Shown here: positions 60,610 through 64,000 of the stretch, piece after piece | Numbering within the stretch: position 1 is the first letter of the stretch | Layout: every line of letters starts with the position of its first letter | NCBI RefSeq assembly: GCF_003634635.1 | Contig: NZ_RBJB01000006.1 | Span: forward strand, 159,010-223,009 | Length of the DNA stretch: 64,000 bases | Origin: Marinobacter nauticus | Lineage (GTDB): Bacteria; Pseudomonadota; Gammaproteobacteria; Pseudomonadales; Oleiphilaceae | Reading direction: 5' to 3' | Notes under the pieces: model-generated | The model's input: the letters and a program-made list of their open reading frames with translations, nothing else | Databases searched by the model: none | What the model was told of the DNA's origin: nothing | Position numbers and translations under genes: made by a program

Positions 60610-61308
60610 TCAGATGCTCAGAGTACCCTGATCGATAGTCAGGCCAGGACCCATCGTGGAAGAAATGGTGATCTTCTTCAGATACACACCCTTCGACGAT
60701 GCAGGCTTGGCCTTTTTCAGATCTGCCACCAGAGCTTCAAGATTTTCCTTGATGTTCTGCGCAGAGAATTCAACGTTACCCAGCGGAGCGTGGATAATGC
60801 CGTTTTTATCAGTACGGTAACGAACCTGGCCGGCTTTGGCGTTCTTGACCGCAGTCTCAACGTCTGCAGTTACAGTACCAACCTTCGGGTTCGGCATCAG
60901 GCCGCGGGGACCCAGGATCTGGCCCAGCTGACCAACAACACGCATGGCATCCGGAGTGGCAATAACCACGTCGAAGTCCATATTGCCTTTCTTCACTTCG
61001 TCAGCCAGATCGTCCATACCTACCACGTCTGCACCGGCAGCAGTGGCTTTCTCGGCATTGGCACCCTGAGTGAACACAGCTACACGAACAGTCTTGCCAG
61101 TACCGTGCGGCAGAACAGTGCTGCTACGTACGACCTGGTCAGATTTACGCGCATCAACACCAAGGTTAACGGCTACGTCTACAGACTCTTTGAACTTGAC
61201 GTTCTGGCCCAGCTCGGCCAACAGTGCTACCGCTTCATCAACCGAGTAGGCACGGGTAGAGTCTACTTTTTCACGAATCAGCTTCTGACGCTTGCTCAGC
61301 TTTGCCAT
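60610..61308 (-). CDS. rplA: 50S ribosomal protein L1
   Basis: 232 residues with the conserved [16 protein letters not shown] and [15 protein letters not shown]. It forms the mobile L1 stalk that guides deacylated tRNA out, and in E. coli represses its own operon. It starts one base after rplK. Confidence 0.98.
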   Translation of the reverse strand: MAKLSKRQKLIREKVDSTRAYSVDEAVALLAELGQNVKFKESVDVAVNLGVDARKSDQVVRSSTVLPHGTGKTVRVAVFTQGANAEKATAAGADVVGMDDLADEVKKGNMDFDVVIATPDAMRVVGQLGQILGPRGLMPNPKVGTVTADVETAVKNAKAGQVRYRTDKNGIIHAPLGNVEFSAQNIKENLEALVADLKKAKPASSKGVYLKKITISSTMGPGLTIDQGTLSI

Positions 61309-61309
61309 C

Positions 61310-61741
61310 TTACAGACCCTCCACGTTCAGGCCCATGCTGCGGGCAGTTCCGGCAATGGTACGAACCGCTGCTTCCATATCGGCAGCAGTCAGATCCGGC
61401 TCTTTGGTCTTGGCAATTTCTTCCAGCTGAGCACGGGTTACCGTACCCACTTTGTCCGTGTTAGGACGACCGGAACCGCTCTTGATGCCAGCCGCTTTTT
61501 TCAGCAGCACCGGCGCCGGCGGGGTCTTGGTAATAAAGGTAAAGCTGCGATCACTGTATACAGTGATGACAGTCGGAATCGGCAAGCCCGGCTCCATGCC
61601 TTGAGTCTTGGCATTGAAGGCCTTACAGAATTCCATGATGTTTACGCCGCGCTGACCCAGGGCCGGACCAACGGGGGGACTCGGGTTGGCCTGACCGGCA
61701 GCAACCTGAAGCTTGATATAGGCTTCAATTTTCTTTGCCAT
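61310..61741 (-). CDS. rplK: 50S ribosomal protein L11
   Basis: 143 residues from the ATG at 61741 (AGGAG upstream), starting [20 protein letters not shown]. The proline-rich [15 protein letters not shown] is the thiostrepton and factor site. Required for RelA activation. Confidence 0.98.
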   Translation of the reverse strand: MAKKIEAYIKLQVAAGQANPSPPVGPALGQRGVNIMEFCKAFNAKTQGMEPGLPIPTVITVYSDRSFTFITKTPPAPVLLKKAAGIKSGSGRPNTDKVGTVTRAQLEEIAKTKEPDLTAADMEAAVRTIAGTARSMGLNVEGL

Positions 61742-61781
61742 GATAGTTCTCCTGTGGGTTCTGACGCCTTTCGGCTCCCCG

Positions 61782-61809
61782 TTTATATAACTGCCTTCAG
61801 CAGACACAA
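61782..61809 (-). promoter_or_regulatory. Promoter upstream of rplK
   Basis: On the minus strand TTGTGT (61804-61809) and TATAAA (61782-61787) are 16 bases apart, just past the nusG terminator. It would drive rplKAJL and, in part, rpoBC. Confidence 0.6.
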
Positions 61810-61842
61810 AAAGCCCGCGTCGCCGTGGCGCGCGAGCTCTCA
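61808..61842 (-). terminator. Terminator after nusG
   Basis: On the minus strand AGCTCGCG pairs with CGCGGGCT with a wobble, followed by a TTTTTG tail. It lies 17 bases past the nusG stop. Confidence 0.8.
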
Positions 61843-61858
61843 GGTTTTCAGGCTACGC

Positions 61859-62392
61859 TCAGTCTTTCTCGACCTGACCAAACTCCAGCTCTACCGGAGT
61901 TGAACGGCCAAAGATCAGGACCGCAACCTTAACTCGACTCTTCTCGTAGTCGACTTCCTCAACAACGCCATTGAAGTCTGCAAACGGACCTTCAACAACG
62001 CGCACAATCTCACCCGGCTCGAACAAGGTCTTCGGCTTGGGCTTGTCAGCACCGCTTTCTACACGACGCAGGATTGCCTCAGCCTCGCGTTCGGTAATAG
62101 GTGCAGGCTTGTCCTTGGTACCACCAATGAAGCCGAGTACCCGAGGAGTATTCTTGACAAGATGCCATGAGGCATCATCCATTTCCATCTGGACCAATAC
62201 GTACCCGGGATAGAACTTGCGCTCGCTCTTGCGCTTCTTGCCATCGCGCATTTCGACGACTTCCTCGGTCGGAACCAGGATCTCGCCAAACTTGTCTTCC
62301 ATGCCTTCGAGCGCCACACGCTCCTTCAGAGTGCGCATTACGTGCTTTTCAAAGCCAGAATACGCATGAACGACGTACCAGCGTTTAGCCAT
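61859..62392 (-). CDS. nusG: Transcription antitermination protein NusG
   Basis: 177 residues: the NGN domain, starting [18 protein letters not shown], and the C-terminal KOW domain [20 protein letters not shown]. It keeps polymerase processive, links it to ribosomes through S10, and contacts Rho. Confidence 0.98.
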   Translation of the reverse strand: MAKRWYVVHAYSGFEKHVMRTLKERVALEGMEDKFGEILVPTEEVVEMRDGKKRKSERKFYPGYVLVQMEMDDASWHLVKNTPRVLGFIGGTKDKPAPITEREAEAILRRVESGADKPKPKTLFEPGEIVRVVEGPFADFNGVVEEVDYEKSRVKVAVLIFGRSTPVELEFGQVEKD

Positions 62393-62404
62393 TGCCCACT
62401 CCCG

Positions 62405-62773
62405 TTAGCCGATGAAGCCGGCGACCAGCCAGCTGATCAGCGAATCCATACCCCACAAGATCAGAGCCACAACCAGAACAAACACCACAACAATAATCGT
62501 GGTCTGAACCAGCTCAGGCCTGGTGGGCCAGACGACTTTCCGGATCTCTACGCGTGCTTCCTTCAACAGGGTGGCAAAACGACGGCCACGCTCGGTCTGC
62601 AGCGCAACAAATGCAGCAACAAGACCCAGCCCAACAAGAGCCAGAACCCGATACAGCACAGACTCGGCACTGAAATACTGATTACCAACCACACCAACGG
62701 CAATCAGAACAAAAACAACCAGCCATTTCAGAGCATCGAAACGGCTGGTCGACTGAACGGCTTTTGACTCCAT
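62405..62773 (-). CDS. secE: Preprotein translocase subunit SecE
   Basis: 122 residues, three membrane spans (about 15-33, 40-58 and 93-113) as in the gammaproteobacterial form. The conserved cytoplasmic helix EARVEIRKVVWPTRPE braces SecY. The start at 62773 gives the usual length; the longer frame overlaps the upstream tRNA gene. Confidence 0.96.
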   Translation of the reverse strand: MESKAVQSTSRFDALKWLVVFVLIAVGVVGNQYFSAESVLYRVLALVGLGLVAAFVALQTERGRRFATLLKEARVEIRKVVWPTRPELVQTTIIVVVFVLVVALILWGMDSLISWLVAGFIG

Positions 62774-62806
62774 AGGAATCAGCTTATGTATCCGGATGTT
62801 GAAAAA

Positions 62807-62882
<76 letters not shown>

Positions 62883-62912
62883 GCACCGAAACAACTCAGC
62901 GCAACAACAAAC

Positions 62913-62932
62913 GAGTAACCCGAAGGTTACTC
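62913..62932 (-). terminator. Stem overlapping the stop codon of tuf copy 2
   Basis: GAGTAACC and GGTTACTC form an 8-bp stem with a CGAA-type loop, and a T-rich tail follows on the minus strand (TTTGTTGTT). The stop codon (62927-62929) lies inside the stem, so ribosome release and termination may be linked. Read-through would reach tRNA-Trp and secE. Confidence 0.65.
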
Positions 62933-64000
62933 GATGATCTTGGCGACCACGCCGGCACCAACGGTACGACCACCTTCGCGAATCGCGAAGCGCAGGCCAT
63001 CTTCCATGGCGATCGGAGCGATCAGGGTGACGGTCATTTTCACGTTGTCACCCGGCATTACCATTTCTACGCCTTCCGGCAGTTCGCAAGAACCGGTCAC
63101 GTCAGTGGTCCGGAAGTAGAACTGCGGACGGTAGCCCTTGAAGAACGGAGTATGACGACCACCTTCTTCTTTGGACAGTACGTACACTTCACACTCGAAC
63201 TTGGTGTGCGGCTTGATGGAGCCCGGCACACACAGAACCTGACCACGCTCAACGTCGTCACGCTTGGTACCACGCAGCAGAACACCAACGTTCTCGCCGG
63301 CACGACCTTCGTCCAGCAGCTTGCGGAACATCTCAACACCGGTACAGGTGGTCTTGGTGGTGTCGCGGATACCCACGATTTCCACTTCGTCACCAACCTT
63401 GATGATGCCACGCTCAACACGACCAGTTACTACGGTACCACGACCAGAGATGGAGAATACGTCCTCGATCGGCATCAGGAACGGCTGATCGATCGCACGC
63501 TCCGGCTCAGGGATGTAGTCGTCCAGGGCTTCTACCAGCTTCTTGACAGCGGTAGTACCCATTTCGTTGTCGTCTTTGCCTTCCAGCGCCATCAGGGCAG
63601 AACCGGTGATGATCGGAGTGTCGTCACCCGGGAAGTCGTACTGGCTCAGCAGGTCACGAACTTCCATCTCAACCAGCTCCAGCAGCTCCTCGTCGTCTAC
63701 CATGTCGGCCTTGTTCAGGAACACGACAATGAAAGGAACGCCAACCTGACGGGACAGCAGGATGTGCTCACGAGTCTGCGGCATGGGGCCGTCAGCTGCG
63801 GAGCAAACCAGGATCGCACCGTCCATCTGTGCCGCACCAGTGATCATGTTCTTCACATAGTCAGCGTGGCCCGGGCAGTCTACGTGGGCGTAGTGACGGG
63901 TCGGAGAATCGTACTCTACGTGAGAGGTCGCGATGGTAATACCACGCGCACGCTCTTCCGGTGCGTTATCGATCTGATCGAAAGCACGGCTCTCGCCAGT
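62927..64000 (-). CDS. tuf: Elongation factor Tu, copy 2 (5' end outside the window)
   Basis: The last 358 codons of a second EF-Tu gene, same orientation as copy 1. The visible protein is identical to copy 1, with three silent base differences. By comparison with copy 1 the start should be about 123 bases beyond the window. It lies upstream of tRNA-Trp, secE and nusG, the standard place for the second tuf copy. Confidence 0.98.
   Translation of the reverse strand, partial: TGESRAFDQIDNAPEERARGITIATSHVEYDSPTRHYAHVDCPGHADYVKNMITGAAQMDGAILVCSAADGPMPQTREHILLSRQVGVPFIVVFLNKADMVDDEELLELVEMEVRDLLSQYDFPGDDTPIITGSALMALEGKDDNEMGTTAVKKLVEALDDYIPEPERAIDQPFLMPIEDVFSISGRGTVVTGRVERGIIKVGDEVEIVGIRDTTKTTCTGVEMFRKLLDEGRAGENVGVLLRGTKRDDVERGQVLCVPGSIKPHTKFECEVYVLSKEEGGRHTPFFKGYRPQFYFRTTDVTGSCELPEGVEMVMPGDNVKMTVTLIAPIAMEDGLRFAIREGGRTVGAGVVAKIIE

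Overview
The right 36.5 kb (about 27.5 to 64.0 kb) is conserved gammaproteobacterial chromosome. It carries the rpoBC, str, S10, spc and alpha ribosomal clusters, nearly all read on the minus strand from high to low coordinates: tuf copy 2, tRNA-Trp, secE, nusG, rplKAJL, rpoBC, rpsLG, fusA, tuf copy 1, rpsJ through rplO, secY, rpmJ, rpsM-rpsK-rpsD-rpoA-rplQ. Then come uvrA (plus strand), a YajR-like MFS transporter and ssb. The uvrA / MFS / ssb trio next to rplQ recalls the Pseudomonas order but without katA and bfrA. Together with the protein sequences this suggests a Marinobacter-like organism. That is an inference from gene order and recall, not from a search.

The left 27.5 kb is a genomic island placed directly downstream of the ssb stop codon. 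Three tyrosine recombinases and a small coiled-coil protein form a tightly overlapping operon at its right end (21.97-27.37 kb). A 13-bp direct repeat, AAAACGTTACAAA, lies at 245-257 and 27501-27513, which gives a candidate element of about 27.2 kb. The gene content is almost entirely defence-like or unrecognised.

From left to right the cargo is as follows. (1) A translationally coupled pair, CoiA-like nuclease plus UvrD-like helicase (0.67-3.69 kb). (2) An operon headed by a dynamin-like GTPase with an N-terminal DNA-binding domain, its own perfect palindromic operator, and two or three small unknown partners (3.9-7.55 kb). (3) A run of three gene cassettes, each followed by an integron attC-like site and with no integron integrase in view (7.8-10.1 kb). 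They encode a zinc-ribbon protein, a membrane protein like abortive-infection proteins, and a PD-(D/E)XK-type nuclease. (4) A serine resolvase and a lipoprotein (10.5-11.9 kb). (5) An MmeI-like single-chain restriction-modification enzyme with a small membrane protein downstream (12.0-16.1 kb). (6) A Cas2-fold SinR-family protein with a 37-residue basic partner (16.3-16.7 kb). (7) A secreted HNH nuclease, an orphan HipS/HipA N-domain protein behind a cluster of repeated half-sites, a DEDDh exonuclease, and a large SF1 helicase-like ATPase (17.0-21.7 kb).

The core genes work as the transcription and translation machinery. Clear promoters are visible before rpsJ, rpsM and rplK, and strong terminators follow tuf copy 1, rpoC, nusG, uvrA and ssb. 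The two tuf genes are almost identical at the DNA level (three silent differences over 1,074 bp).

The best candidates for an undescribed system are the HTH-dynamin operon and the CoiA/UvrD pair. Both sit in an integrase-trio island alongside recognisable defence genes.
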